From Yinghuangia seranimata (lineage in GTDB: Bacteria; Actinomycetota; Actinomycetes; Streptomycetales; Streptomycetaceae), in NCBI RefSeq assembly GCF_029953285.1, contig NZ_JASAOI010000060.1:41373-105372 (forward strand): a DNA stretch of 64,000 bases, written 5' to 3'. Shown one piece after another: positions 10,446-18,961 of this stretch (positions are counted from its first letter, which is position 1; each line of letters begins with the position of its first letter). Below the pieces are notes generated by a model, which saw nothing but the letters and a program-made list of their open reading frames with translations, did not search any database and was not told where the DNA came from. The position numbers and the translations under genes are program-made.

Positions 10446-11422
10446 CCGGGACCGACCGGGCCCGCGTCGCCGTCGCCGGCGAGAACGTCGTCGACCTCGT
10501 CCCGACCCCTGACGCACCCGACACCTACCGCGCCGTCCCCGGCGGCAGCCCCGCCAACACCGCCATCGCCGCGGCCCGCCTCGGCACCCCCGCCGCGCTC
10601 ATCGCCCGCATCGGCGCCGACGCCTTCGGCCGTCGCGTCCGCGAGCGGCTCGCCGCCGACGGAGTCTCCCCGCGCTATCTCGTCGACGCCCGCGAACCCT
10701 CCAGCCTGGCCGTCCTCGACTTCGACGAACACCGGCGCGCGTCCTACGACTTCTGGTTCACCGGCACTGCGGACGCGCAATGGTCCGGCAGCGAACTCCC
10801 CGACCCGCTCGACCCGGACGTCCTCGCGCTGCACGTCGGCTCCGTCGCCCTCCACCTCGAACCCGGCGGCACGGCCCTGCTCCGCATGATCCTGCGCGAA
10901 CACGCCCGCGGCGCGGTCACCCTCACACTGGACCCCAACATCCGCCCGGACATCGCCGGCGACCTCGCCGCCGTCCTCCGCCGCCTCGAAGCCCTCGTCC
11001 CGCTGTGCGACGTCGTCAAGGCCAGCGAGGACGACCTCACCCACCTCTACCCCGACCTCCCCCCGGTCGAGGCCGCCCGCCTCTGGCGCGACTCGGGCCC
11101 CGCGCTCGTCGTCGTCACCCAGGGCCCGCACGGCGCCACCGCCGTCCTCGAACACCAGGCCGTCGCCGTCGCCGCCCCCGACGTCCCCGTCGCCGACACC
11201 GTAGGCGCCGGCGACGCCTTCATGGGCGCCCTCCTCCACGGCCTGGACACCCGCAACCTCCTGGGCGGTGAACGCGTAGGCGCCCTCCGCACCATCGCCC
11301 CCGACGACCTGAGCCGCATCCTCGAATACGCCGCCGCAGCCGCCTCCTACACCTGCACCCGCCCAGGCGCCGACCCCCCGACCGGCACCGAACTCGACGC
11401 CTGGATCACCGCAGTGGCCTGA
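10442..11422 (+). CDS. PfkB-family carbohydrate kinase (fructokinase-like)
   Basis: A 326-residue ribokinase-fold kinase. The N-terminal substrate-binding signature GGSPANTAIAAARLG and the C-terminal anion-hole/catalytic motif DTVGAGDAFMGAL are intact, so it should be active with ATP. The GTG start at 10442 lies inside the stop region of the isomerase gene (GTGA overlap), implying translational coupling. It probably phosphorylates the ketose made by the isomerase. The overlap argues against an unrelated function. Confidence 0.87.
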   Translation: MTGTDRARVAVAGENVVDLVPTPDAPDTYRAVPGGSPANTAIAAARLGTPAALIARIGADAFGRRVRERLAADGVSPRYLVDAREPSSLAVLDFDEHRRASYDFWFTGTADAQWSGSELPDPLDPDVLALHVGSVALHLEPGGTALLRMILREHARGAVTLTLDPNIRPDIAGDLAAVLRRLEALVPLCDVVKASEDDLTHLYPDLPPVEAARLWRDSGPALVVVTQGPHGATAVLEHQAVAVAAPDVPVADTVGAGDAFMGALLHGLDTRNLLGGERVGALRTIAPDDLSRILEYAAAAASYTCTRPGADPPTGTELDAWITAVA

Positions 11423-11492
11423 CTCTCGGCCTGCACCGTTCCCGACCTGGCTTTCGGCAGCGGCCTGACGCCCCTCCCGCTTTTTGCTTTTC

Positions 11493-11591
11493 GCGCGGAC
11501 GGCTCGCGCGTCAAGGCGCGATGTCTCTGACGCGGCTCAGGTGACCTGTCCCGGGGTTCGGGAGGCGCCTTGACCCGCGAGCCGTCCGCGC
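11493..11591. repeat. 27-bp inverted repeat with 45-base interior
   Basis: Arms 11493-11519 and 11565-11591 match at 26 of 27 positions when one is reverse-complemented. The interior is unique. It could be a large stem-loop terminator for the isomerase-kinase operon or the end pair of a miniature element; no flanking duplication is obvious. Confidence 0.75.
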
Positions 11592-11681
11592 TAACTACCT
11601 CGCACCTAGCGGGAGGGGCGCGGGGTGTGGACGCGCTTCGTCGCGTTTTCCCGCCGGGCTGCCGTGCGCGTGTGGTGGATA

Positions 11682-11740
11682 TCCATGATCATCAGAACCA
11701 GATGGACACCTGGTGTCCATCTGGTTCTGATGATCATGGA
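11682..11740. repeat. 59-bp perfect palindrome
   Basis: Two 29-base arms (11682-11710 and 11712-11740) are exact reverse complements around a single T. The arms are about half A/T, unlike the surroundings. It is not followed by a T tract on either strand. It could form a cruciform or a long RNA hairpin. Confidence 0.9.
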
Positions 11741-11855
11741 AAGCGGTGCGGGTTCGTTGCTCGGCTTCGTCGCGCTGCCGGGCGCGGTTCGCTTGGGGTG
11801 CGGTGCGGGCTTTGTTGCGGGGTGGCGTAGCCCCCGCCGCGGCGGAGCCGCACAA

Positions 11856-11896
11856 GCGAAAACCCCGTCCGCGCTTTTTGCGGACGGGGTTTTCGC
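11856..11896 (-). terminator. ssrA terminator
   Basis: Perfect 17-bp stem (11856-11872 with 11880-11896) with a 7-base loop, 10 bases past the 3' end of tmRNA. The stem ends in A4/T4 runs, so it can work in both directions. Confidence 0.9.
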
Positions 11897-11905
11897 TAAT
11901 AAAGG

Positions 11906-12272
11906 GGTGGAGGTGGCGGGAATTGAACCCGCGTCCTGAAGTGCGAGACCAGAGCTTCTCCGAGCGCAGTCCGCTGTGCTTTTCTCAGCCCCGGCAATCA
12001 CGCGGACAAGTCGCCGACGGGCTCAGTTACTGTTAAATGTTCCGGACTACCCCGTAACCGGGTAGGACGGTGGAGTCCCCTTGATTATGCCAGGATCCGG
12101 GACGGGGACGCGCCCGGTCTGACACCTTCGAAGCTCGCTCAGGCGGCGAGGGCGAAGGAATCGCGCTTGTTATCGGCGATTATAGGTTTCGGCATATGGT
12201 TAACGAGATCATTGCCGCTTCCTCGGCTCGCTTCCTCTGCTCCGACATCTCCAGTCGAAACCGATCACCCCC
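11906..12272 (-). ncRNA. ssrA: transfer-messenger RNA (tmRNA)
   Basis: The 5' end (12272) begins with five G's and GATCGGTTTCGAC, and the 3' end carries a T-arm GGTTCAATTCC. The 7-bp acceptor stem pairs 12266-12272 with 11909-11915. The mRNA-like part at 12139-12177 encodes the tag ADNKRDSFALAA followed by TGA, ending in the ALAA degron read by ClpXP-type proteases. The encoded 3' end reads ACCC, so the terminal A of CCA must be added. tmRNA rescues stalled ribosomes with SmpB, whose gene lies 124 bases upstream. Confidence 0.95.
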
Positions 12273-12396
12273 TATTGAGTTTTCAAGCGTCGTACAAGCT
12301 GCCGCTTGACGGCCGCCGTCCGGAACATGCCTGACCGGATGACCGCCGGTGTCATCGTACGGTTCAACCCCCGGAGGGGTCCACTTCATTCCGCCG

Positions 12397-12936
12397 TCAG
12401 CGCGTCTGCCTGCGGATGGCGGCGCTCATGGCGCGGTCGGCCTCGCGCTTGCCCTGGGCCTCCATGAGGGCCTGCCGCTTGTCGTACAGCTTCTTGCCGC
12501 GGGCGAGCGCGAGTTCCACCTTCACGCGGCCGTCCTCGTTGAAGTAGATGCTCAGCGGGACGAGCGTGGTGCCGGAGTCGTTCAGCCTGTTCATGAGCTT
12601 GGCGATCTCCAGCCGGTGCAGCAGCAGCTTGCGGGGCCGGCGCGGCGCGGAGTTGTTCCACGTCGCCTCGAGGTATTCGGGGATGTGCGCGTTGCGCAGC
12701 CACACCTCACCGTTGTCGATGGTCGCGAAGCCGTCGACGAGGGACGCCCTGCCCTGCCGGAGCGACTTGACCTCGGGGCCGGTCAGCACGACGCCGCATT
12801 CGAGCGTGTCGTCGATGTGGTAGTCGTGCCGGGCCTTCTTGTTCTGCGCGATGAGCTTGCGCTTGGGGGCCGCCTGCGCCTTCTTGGACTTGGTCGGCTT
12901 GCCCGGGATCTGCACGATGGTTGGTCGCTTCGCCAT
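12397..12936 (-). CDS. smpB: SsrA-binding protein SmpB
   Basis: A 179-residue protein that binds tmRNA and delivers it to stalled ribosomes. Family segments: [52 protein letters not shown], and a basic tail [10 protein letters not shown]...IRRQTR. It has about 20 extra N-terminal residues ([20 protein letters not shown]) before the usual start compared with typical SmpB. ATG 12936 was chosen; an ATG seven codons upstream is possible. Located directly upstream of ssrA on the same strand. Confidence 0.95.
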   Translation of the reverse strand: MAKRPTIVQIPGKPTKSKKAQAAPKRKLIAQNKKARHDYHIDDTLECGVVLTGPEVKSLRQGRASLVDGFATIDNGEVWLRNAHIPEYLEATWNNSAPRRPRKLLLHRLEIAKLMNRLNDSGTTLVPLSIYFNEDGRVKVELALARGKKLYDKRQALMEAQGKREADRAMSAAIRRQTR

Positions 12937-12999
12937 GATCTCTGCATTCTCGCCCATCGGCGGGGCGTCGGGCCACGGGGTTCCCGGCGGCCGCCGCGG

Positions 13000-14187
13000 T
13001 CAGGCGTCCGTGCCGGCGTCGACGAGGCCGGCGAGGACGTCGCGGGCCCGTGCGGCGGCGGCGTCCGGGTCGGTGCCAGGGGGGACGGGGATGTCGGGGT
13101 CGATGCCGCGGCCTTCGAGGTTGCGCCCGTCGGGGGTGTACCAGCGGCCGACGGTGAGTTTGAGGATGCCGCCGTCGGCGAGGGTGGTCGGCGCCTGCAC
13201 CGAGCCCTTGCCGTACGTGGTGGCGCCGACGACGACGGCGCGGCCCCGGTCGCCGAGTGCCGCCGCGACGACCTCGGCCGCGCTCGCGGTGGCGCCGTCG
13301 ACGAGCACGACAACGGGGGTGGCGGCGTCGCCGGGCCGGCCGGTCACGGTGATCTGGCGGCGGCCTCCGGTGCCGTCGTCGTAGCTGACGACGACTCCGC
13401 CGGGGAGGAACGCGGAGGCGACGGCGGCGGCCTCGTCGATGCGTCCGCCGGGGTTGCCGCGCAGGTCGAGGAGGACGCCCGCGGGTTTGGTGGCGAGGGC
13501 GGCGCGCACCTGGTCGGCGGTGCCGCGGCCGAAGCCGGTGACACGGACGCACAGCAGCCGGGCGGCGGCCGGTCCGACGGGTTCGGCGGTGACGTCGGCG
13601 CCGGTCAGGACCTCGCGGACGAGGCCGACGGTGTGCGGCACGCCGTCGCGGACGACGACCAGCTCGGTGCGGGTCCCGGCGGGGCCGCGGAGCCGGGCGA
13701 CGACGCCGGCCGTGCCGAGTTCGTCGGTCGGGGCGCCGTCCACGGAGACGAGGGCGTCGCCCGCGGCGATGCCGGCGCGGGCGGCGGGCCCGTTCGGCGA
13801 GACGTAGGTGGCGCGCATCGCGCCCGATGCCTGACTGACCGTCAGCCCGACGCCGGGGTAGGCCCCGTCGACGGTCTCGCGGTACTCGCCGGCGGTCTCG
13901 GGCGGGTAGTAGGCGGCCCACCGGTCGTCGAGCACCGACAGGAGGTCGCGTGCGGCGGCGGCGTCGAGCGCGGTGCCGTCGGGGACGCCGGACCCTCCGG
14001 TACGCGGTGCGGGCAGCGGGACTCCGGCGGCGGGCCCGACGGGCTGCGGTAAGCGCGGCCGCACCTCGGGCGGCCGGTCCCCGGGGCCCGGCGGGTCGTG
14101 CCACGCACCCGTCGCCGCCCCGGTGGTCAGCGCGGCGCCGAACACCAGGGCCAGCGCGGCTCTTCGGCGCACTCGACCCGAGCTCAT
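13000..14187 (-). CDS. S41-family C-terminal processing peptidase
   Basis: A 395-residue exported protease. Residues 1-28 have a basic start and hydrophobic stretch (RVRRRAALALVFGAALTTGA), a signal peptide or anchor. A PDZ domain covers about 109-189 and the S41 core follows. The catalytic pair is Ser302 in ATASAAEV and Lys327 in TYGKGSVQ, with the GVLLDLRGNPGG segment ahead. In streptomycetes this gene lies between smpB and the M23/ftsEX group, as here. Substrates are unknown; family members trim envelope proteins and cell-wall hydrolases. The ATG at 14187 matches the signal peptide. Confidence 0.9.
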   Translation of the reverse strand: MSSGRVRRRAALALVFGAALTTGAATGAWHDPPGPGDRPPEVRPRLPQPVGPAAGVPLPAPRTGGSGVPDGTALDAAAARDLLSVLDDRWAAYYPPETAGEYRETVDGAYPGVGLTVSQASGAMRATYVSPNGPAARAGIAAGDALVSVDGAPTDELGTAGVVARLRGPAGTRTELVVVRDGVPHTVGLVREVLTGADVTAEPVGPAAARLLCVRVTGFGRGTADQVRAALATKPAGVLLDLRGNPGGRIDEAAAVASAFLPGGVVVSYDDGTGGRRQITVTGRPGDAATPVVVLVDGATASAAEVVAAALGDRGRAVVVGATTYGKGSVQAPTTLADGGILKLTVGRWYTPDGRNLEGRGIDPDIPVPPGTDPDAAAARARDVLAGLVDAGTDA

Positions 14188-14345
14188 GGCGCGAGCATAG
14201 GGCAGCGCCGTGAGGCGGGGGTTCCGGTTGGGCCGGGCGCCGCGATCGGTGTGCTGATCGCATCGGCCGCGGGGCGCGGGCGGCGAGGCCCCCACCGCCG
14301 ACGCCCCGAACGGCTAAGCGACGAGGCCCCGGCGCCCGCCCGGCG

Positions 14346-15593
14346 TCACAGCCACGTCAGCGGGTCCGCGAACTCGCCGTCCACCAGGACCTCGAAGTGC
14401 AGGTGCGCGCCCGTCGAGTAGCCGGTGTTGCCGACCAGGCCGACGGTGCCGCCGCGCTTGACGCGCCGGCCCTCGCCGACGTCGATGCGCGACAGGTGGT
14501 TGTACGTCGTCGTCAGCGCGACGCCGCCGACCTGGCCGTGCGAGACCACGACGCGGTACCCGTACGCCGGGTTGTAGCCCGCCGAGATGACCGTGCCCTC
14601 GCGGGCGGCGTGCACCGGGGTGCCCTCGACGGCGCCGAAGTCGGTTCCGGTGTGCAGCTTCACGTACTCGAGTACGGGGTGGAACCGCATGCCGAACGGC
14701 GAGGTGACCGGCCCGTCGAGCGGGTAGGACAGCGCGCCGTCCTGGCCGCGGGCCTCGGCGCCCGGGCGGCGGCCTGGGGAGGGCGCGTTGAGCCGGTTGA
14801 CCAGTTCGGTGAGCCGCCGCTGTTCGGCCAGCAGGGACTCGTAGCGCTGCTGGTCGGCGGACTTCTCCTGGCGCGCGGTCTCCAGCGCTCCGCGGCGCTG
14901 CGCGACGAGGCGCTCGACCTCGTCGGACGCGGTGCGCGCGGCGGTCTCCAGGGCCTGGACCTCGGTCAGCTGCGCCGCGGCGGCCTCGCGGTCGGCGCGG
15001 ACCTGGTCGCGCGCGGCGGCGAGGGCCTTCTGGCGGCCGTCGGCTTCCTGGCGGATCTGCCGCAGCCGGCTGAGCACGGCGTCGTCGGCGCGCATCAGCG
15101 AGTGGTAGCCCTCCAGGCGGCTGAGCAGCTGGGCGGGCGTCTCGGCCTGCATGACGACGGACAGCGCCGCCAGGTCGCCGTGCTCGTACGCGTGCCGCGC
15201 GACCGTGCCGAGCGCGTCGCGGGCCTGCGCGAGCGCCCCGTCCAGGTCGCGGACCTGCTGCTGCGCCGCGGCCTCGTCGCCGACCGCGATGTCGAGGCGG
15301 CGCCGCAGGTCGGCGTCCTTCGTCTGCGCGGCCGCGAGCCGGTCGCGGGCCGTCGCGAGGGCGGCCTGGGCGCCGGGCAGGCGCGCGTCGGCGTCGGCGT
15401 ACGCGTTCTCGGCGTCGGCGAGCCGGCGGACGGCGCCGTCCAGGTCCGCGCGGACGTCCCGGACCTGCCCCTCGACCTTGGTCTTCTCGGTCCGCGGGTC
15501 GTCGTCGGCGTGCGCGGTGCCCCAGCCGATCGCGGCTCCGGTGGCGGCGATCAGCGCGAGCAGGCCGACCCGGCGGCGGTGCGTGGCGCGCAT
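14346..15593 (-). CDS. M23 peptidase with coiled-coil domain (EnvC/RipC-like)
   Basis: A 415-residue secreted protein: signal peptide ending about residue 29 (GWGTAHA), a long coiled coil (about 33-270) and a C-terminal LytM/M23 domain. The zinc ligands are present: H314 and D318 (HTGTDFG) and H399 in HLHFE, with partner H397. It is therefore likely an active peptidoglycan endopeptidase, not a degenerate activator. Coiled coil plus M23 next to ftsE-ftsX is the architecture of EnvC and, functionally, mycobacterial RipC, where FtsEX switches hydrolase activity on. GGAGG precedes the ATG with good spacing. Confidence 0.9.
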   Translation of the reverse strand: MRATHRRRVGLLALIAATGAAIGWGTAHADDDPRTEKTKVEGQVRDVRADLDGAVRRLADAENAYADADARLPGAQAALATARDRLAAAQTKDADLRRRLDIAVGDEAAAQQQVRDLDGALAQARDALGTVARHAYEHGDLAALSVVMQAETPAQLLSRLEGYHSLMRADDAVLSRLRQIRQEADGRQKALAAARDQVRADREAAAAQLTEVQALETAARTASDEVERLVAQRRGALETARQEKSADQQRYESLLAEQRRLTELVNRLNAPSPGRRPGAEARGQDGALSYPLDGPVTSPFGMRFHPVLEYVKLHTGTDFGAVEGTPVHAAREGTVISAGYNPAYGYRVVVSHGQVGGVALTTTYNHLSRIDVGEGRRVKRGGTVGLVGNTGYSTGAHLHFEVLVDGEFADPLTWL

Positions 15594-15757
15594 GGGCGTG
15601 GCCTCCTGCCTGGTGTCCTGCGAGCGTCCGGAAGGACGTACCCTCCAGTCCCACAGGTACCAGGCGTCACACCACGATTACGCCATACAACCGACTTTTC
15701 ACTTGATATGACACTCGTCCGGCCGAACCGCGGCGCGGTGCGGGCCGCGCAGGCGCG

Positions 15758-16672
15758 TCAGACCTTGAGGTACTTGCGCAGCGTGAAGAACGACGCGATC
15801 GCCGACATGCCCACGCCCAGCAGGAAGATGAACGGCAAAACCTCTATCACCTTGTCGAACCCGATCAGCTGGCTCTGGAGCACCTGCACCGAGTCGACGA
15901 GGCCCTTCTTGAAGCCGAAGTAGTAGCCGGCGGACAACAGCCCGGACGCCACCGACGCGCCGATGAACCCGGCCACCGCGGACTCCAGGATGAACGGCCC
16001 CTGGATGTAGAAGTTCGACGCGCCGACCAGCCGCATGATGCCGGTCTCGCGGCGCCGGCTGAACGCCGACACACGCGCCGTGTTGACGATCAGCAGGATC
16101 GCCACCACCAGCATGAACGCCATGATGCCGAAGGCCGCGTACTTCGCGCTCCGCAGCAGGTTGAAGAACGGCTGGAGCAGCTTCTTCTGGTCCTGCACCG
16201 ACTGCACGCCCGCGCGTCCGTTGAAGCGGCTCGAGATGATGTCGAACTTCGTCGGGTCCTTCAGCTTCACGCGGAACGACTCGGGCAGCTGGTCCGGCGT
16301 CAGCGTCTCGCTGAGCGCCGAGTCCTTGTTCTGCTCCTTGAAGTGCTGGAACGCTTCCTGCCGGCTCTCGTAGAAGAGCGTCTGGACCTCCGACATGCCC
16401 TTGAGCTCGGCCTCTATGGCCTGCCGGTCCGCGTTGGTGATCTCGCCGTTGACGCACCCGTCCTTCTTCAGGTCGGACTTGTTGCACAGGAAGACCGAGA
16501 CCTCGACGCGGTCGTACCAGTAGTCCTTCATCGCACCCGTCTGTGCGTTCACCAGCAGCGCCGCCCCGAACAGGGTCAGGGACAGCGCGACACTGACGAT
16601 GACCGCGATCGTCATGGTCAGGTTTCGGCGGAGACCGATGCCGATCTCCTTCAGCACGAACTGGGCGCGCAT
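15758..16672 (-). CDS. ftsX: cell division protein FtsX
   Basis: A 304-residue permease-like protein with a transmembrane helix near 18-42, an extracellular loop to about 170, then three more helices (about 175-200, 225-250 and 278-297), the FtsX topology. The extracellular loop has a cysteine pair (FLCNKSDLKKDGCVNG), which probably forms a disulfide. It transmits ATP hydrolysis by FtsE to periplasmic hydrolases. It follows ftsE by 305 bases, part of which is untranslated, and precedes the M23 gene. Confidence 0.93.
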   Translation of the reverse strand: MRAQFVLKEIGIGLRRNLTMTIAVIVSVALSLTLFGAALLVNAQTGAMKDYWYDRVEVSVFLCNKSDLKKDGCVNGEITNADRQAIEAELKGMSEVQTLFYESRQEAFQHFKEQNKDSALSETLTPDQLPESFRVKLKDPTKFDIISSRFNGRAGVQSVQDQKKLLQPFFNLLRSAKYAAFGIMAFMLVVAILLIVNTARVSAFSRRRETGIMRLVGASNFYIQGPFILESAVAGFIGASVASGLLSAGYYFGFKKGLVDSVQVLQSQLIGFDKVIEVLPFIFLLGVGMSAIASFFTLRKYLKV

Positions 16673-16762
16673 GATGTCCTAAATCGCTCGGGGCGTCGTG
16701 GCGGACGCCGAATCTGGGCCGCGGACGGCGGGTCCGCCGCCCGGGCCTTGCCGTGCCGGGTG

Positions 16763-17452
16763 CTAGTGCTGGTAGCCGTAGACGCCGCGGGACTGGTCGC
16801 GGACCAGGTGGCCCTGCTCCAGCTCGATGACGCGCTTGCGCATCTGGTCGACGATCGCCTGGTCGTGCGTGGCCATCACGATCGTCGTGCCGGTCCGGTT
16901 GATGCGGTCCAGCAGCTTCATGATGCCGACGCTGTTCTGCGGGTCCAGGTTGCCGGTGGGCTCGTCCGCGATGAGGATCATCGGCCGGTTGACGAACGCG
17001 CGCGCGATCGCGACCCGCTGCTGCTCACCACCGGACAGCTCGCCCGGCATGCGGTCCTCCTTGCCGGCCAGCCCGACCAGGTCGAGCACCTCGGGCACCA
17101 CCTTGCGGATGGTCCCCTGCGGCTTGCCGATGACCTCGAGCGCGAAGGCGACGTTCTCGCGCACGGTCTTGTTCGGCAGCAGCCGGAAGTCCTGGAACAC
17201 CGTGCCCATCTGGCGGCGCAGCGCGGGCACCTTCCAGTTGGACAGCCGGCCGAGGTCCTTGCCGGCCACGAAGATGTTGCCCGTGGACGGCCGCTCCTCC
17301 TTGAGGATCAGCCGCAGGAAAGTCGACTTGCCGGAGCCGGACGAACCGACGAGGAAGACGAACTCGCCCTTCTCGACCTCGAGCGAGACGTCCTGCAGCG
17401 CGGGCCGAGGCTGCTTGGCGTAGGTCTTGGTGACGTTGTCGAATCGGATCAC
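16763..17452 (-). CDS. ftsE: cell division ATP-binding protein FtsE
   Basis: A 229-residue ABC ATPase. Walker A GSSGSGKS at 36-43, ABC signature LSGGEQQR, Walker [12 protein letters not shown] and H-loop ATHD are intact. It forms the FtsEX complex. The GTG at 17452 (VIRFDNV) gives the family N-terminus and length; an ATG seven codons upstream is the alternative. The gene is divergent from a small zinc-ribbon protein. FtsEX is linked to septation and sporulation in actinomycetes. Confidence 0.94.
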   Translation of the reverse strand: MIRFDNVTKTYAKQPRPALQDVSLEVEKGEFVFLVGSSGSGKSTFLRLILKEERPSTGNIFVAGKDLGRLSNWKVPALRRQMGTVFQDFRLLPNKTVRENVAFALEVIGKPQGTIRKVVPEVLDLVGLAGKEDRMPGELSGGEQQRVAIARAFVNRPMILIADEPTGNLDPQNSVGIMKLLDRINRTGTTIVMATHDQAIVDQMRKRVIELEQGHLVRDQSRGVYGYQH

Positions 17453-17694
17453 GGTTGCATCACAGCGCGCCATCCTAGGGGGCAAGGGCGTCGTACGGGG
17501 GACCGTGGTACGTAGGTCCCAGGGACGGTACCGCCCCCTCGGCCGGGCGCGCAGGCCTGGGGAGGTACGTCACTGGGCATGGCCATTCCAGGAGTGTAAG
17601 CGGCACAGTGGAAGGCGAAGGGAACTTCCTGGTGCCCCGAGCGCGTTATAGGAGACGACCAGCGGGTCGGGCCCCGAGGGCCGAGGAGGACGTC

Positions 17695-17883
17695 ATGACG
17701 TGGGAACACCTGGTGTGCGCCAATTGCGCCGGCCCGGTGAGTGAGGGCCGGTGCTCGGTGTGCCGCGCCTCACGCGAGCGCATGAACCGGGAAAGCGGCC
17801 TCCAGCTGTCGCCCGGGCTGCTCGCGGCACTCGCCGCGCTCGTCGTCGTGGCGGCCGTGCTGCTGCAGAAGCTCGCGGGCTGA
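17695..17883 (+). CDS. small zinc-ribbon membrane protein
   Basis: A 62-residue protein with two CxxC pairs (CANC, CSVC) in residues 8-24 forming a probable zinc ribbon, then a hydrophobic helix at about 40-58 (LSPGLLAALAALVVVAAVLL). A perfect GAGGAGG lies upstream of the ATG. No function is known. Its place beside ftsE and the strong SD support it as a real gene. The ribbon would be cytoplasmic if the N-terminus is inside. Confidence 0.78.
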   Translation: MTWEHLVCANCAGPVSEGRCSVCRASRERMNRESGLQLSPGLLAALAALVVVAAVLLQKLAG

Positions 17884-17950
17884 CCGGCACGCGGCGGGAT
17901 CCGCGCGATCCGGCCGACACGGCACGACACGACGCGGTACCAAAAGCACG

Positions 17951-17983
17951 GGAAGGCCCCGGGGCGACGCCCCGGGGCCTTCC
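17951..17983. terminator. bidirectional terminator hairpin
   Basis: Perfect 15-bp GC-rich stem (17951-17965 with 17969-17983) and 3-base loop between the convergent zinc-ribbon and surface-protein genes. Confidence 0.85.
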
Positions 17984-18031
17984 GCTATGCCACGTCCCGG
18001 TCCGCGTGGGACCGGGTCCGCCGGGACCGCG

Positions 18032-18961
18032 TCACGCGGCCGCGGCCTCCTCGCGACGGTTGAGCCGGCGCGGCAGCACCGCGAAGGCGAAGCCGCCCGC
18101 GGCCATGGCCGCGCCGCCGATGATGAGGAACGTCAGGTTCGCGTCTTCACCGGTCTGGGCGAGCTGCTGGTTGCTGCCCGTCGAGCCCGAGGTGGTGCCG
18201 GTCGAGCCCGAGGTGCTGACCGTCCCGCCGCCGTAGTTGCGGTTCGGGGCGGAGCCGCCCGAGTTGGCGTGGTTGTTGCCGCCGGACGTGCCGTTGTTGT
18301 TCACACCGCCCGAGGTGACGCCGCCGGCGCCGCCGGTCGAGGACGCGCCGGCGTCGGTCGAACCGCCGCCGGTCGTGGTGGTGCCGCCGGTCGCGGCGTT
18401 GCCACCGGCAGCGTTACCGCCCGCGGCGTTGCCACCGGCAGCGTTACCGCCCGCGGCGTTGCCACCAGCAGCGTTGCCACCGGCAGCGTTACCGCCCGCG
18501 GCGTTGCCACCGGCAGCGTTACCACCGGCAGCGTTACCGCCAGCAGCATTGCCACCCGCAGCGTTACCGCCCGCGGCGTTACCGCCCGCGGCGTTACCAC
18601 CGGCAGCGTTACCGCCCGCGGCGTTACCACCGGCAGCGTTACCACCAGCAGCATTGCCACCCGCAGCGTTACCACCAGCAGCATTGCCACCCGCAGCGTT
18701 ACCGCCCGCGGCGTTACCACCAGCAGCGTTACCGCCCGCAGCATTGCCACCAGCAGCGTTACCACCAGCGGCGTTACCACCAGCAGCCTGGCCGCCGTCG
18801 GCGTTCCCACCGGTGGTAGGCGGCGGCTCTTCCTCGTGGCAGATCGGCGAGCACGGGTTGTCCTCGGCCGACGCGATTCCGGCGACGGCCAGCGACGCGC
18901 CACCCGCGAAAATCGCGGCGGCGGCTATCCGCGCCACCCGGGCTCGCGTTTTGTTCGTCAT
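18032..18961 (-). CDS. LAXTG-type sortase-anchored surface protein with AAGGN repeats
   Basis: A 309-residue secreted protein. The signal peptide (RVARIAAAAIFAGGASLAVAGIASA) ends near residue 31. A short acidic segment with two cysteines (NPCSPICHEEE) follows, then 26 tandem AAGGN pentapeptides, a Gly/Thr/Ser/Asn-rich linker, and a sorting signal near residue 265: LAQTG, a hydrophobic helix (LTFLIIGGAAMAAGGFAFAVL) and a basic tail RRLNRR. LAxTG is the class E sortase motif used for streptomycete chaplins and other surface proteins, so covalent attachment to peptidoglycan is likely. No sortase gene is in the window. The repeat is not collagen (not GXY). Function is unknown; a flexible spacer or hydrophilic surface layer is plausible. 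Confidence 0.85.
   Translation of the reverse strand: MTNKTRARVARIAAAAIFAGGASLAVAGIASAEDNPCSPICHEEEPPPTTGGNADGGQAAGGNAAGGNAAGGNAAGGNAAGGNAAGGNAAGGNAAGGNAAGGNAAGGNAAGGNAAGGNAAGGNAAGGNAAGGNAAGGNAAGGNAAGGNAAGGNAAGGNAAGGNAAGGNAAGGNAAGGNAAGGNAAGGNAATGGTTTTGGGSTDAGASSTGGAGGVTSGGVNNNGTSGGNNHANSGGSAPNRNYGGGTVSTSGSTGTTSGSTGSNQQLAQTGEDANLTFLIIGGAAMAAGGFAFAVLPRRLNRREEAAAA
18398..18787 (-). repeat. 26 tandem 15-bp units encoding AAGGN
   Basis: Exactly 26 units of 15 bases in frame. Codon third positions vary among units (for instance GGT/GGC, GCT/GCG, AAC/AAT) while the peptide is invariant, so the amino acid sequence is under selection; copy number is prone to change by slippage. Confidence 0.95.

Larger units (their letters stand above)
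11423..11905. other. gene-free interval with inverted repeats before ssrA
   Basis: 483 bases between the kinase stop and the 3' end of tmRNA. It has no convincing reading frame and is locally less GC rich, with runs such as TTTTTGCTTTTC. It contains a 27-bp near-perfect inverted repeat, a 59-bp perfect palindrome, and the tmRNA terminator, listed separately. Confidence 0.7.

Noticed and set aside
9177..11422. Sulfoquinovose catabolic operon
   Set aside because: Family-level similarity only; aldolase, reductase and transporter genes are missing.
12180..12389. 69-codon minus-strand frame over the tmRNA 5' region
   Set aside because: It lies mostly inside ssrA, whose structure and tag are clear.
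18398..18787. Possible CRISPR-like array (26 regular 15-bp units)
   Set aside because: Units are contiguous without unique spacers and encode an in-frame pentapeptide.
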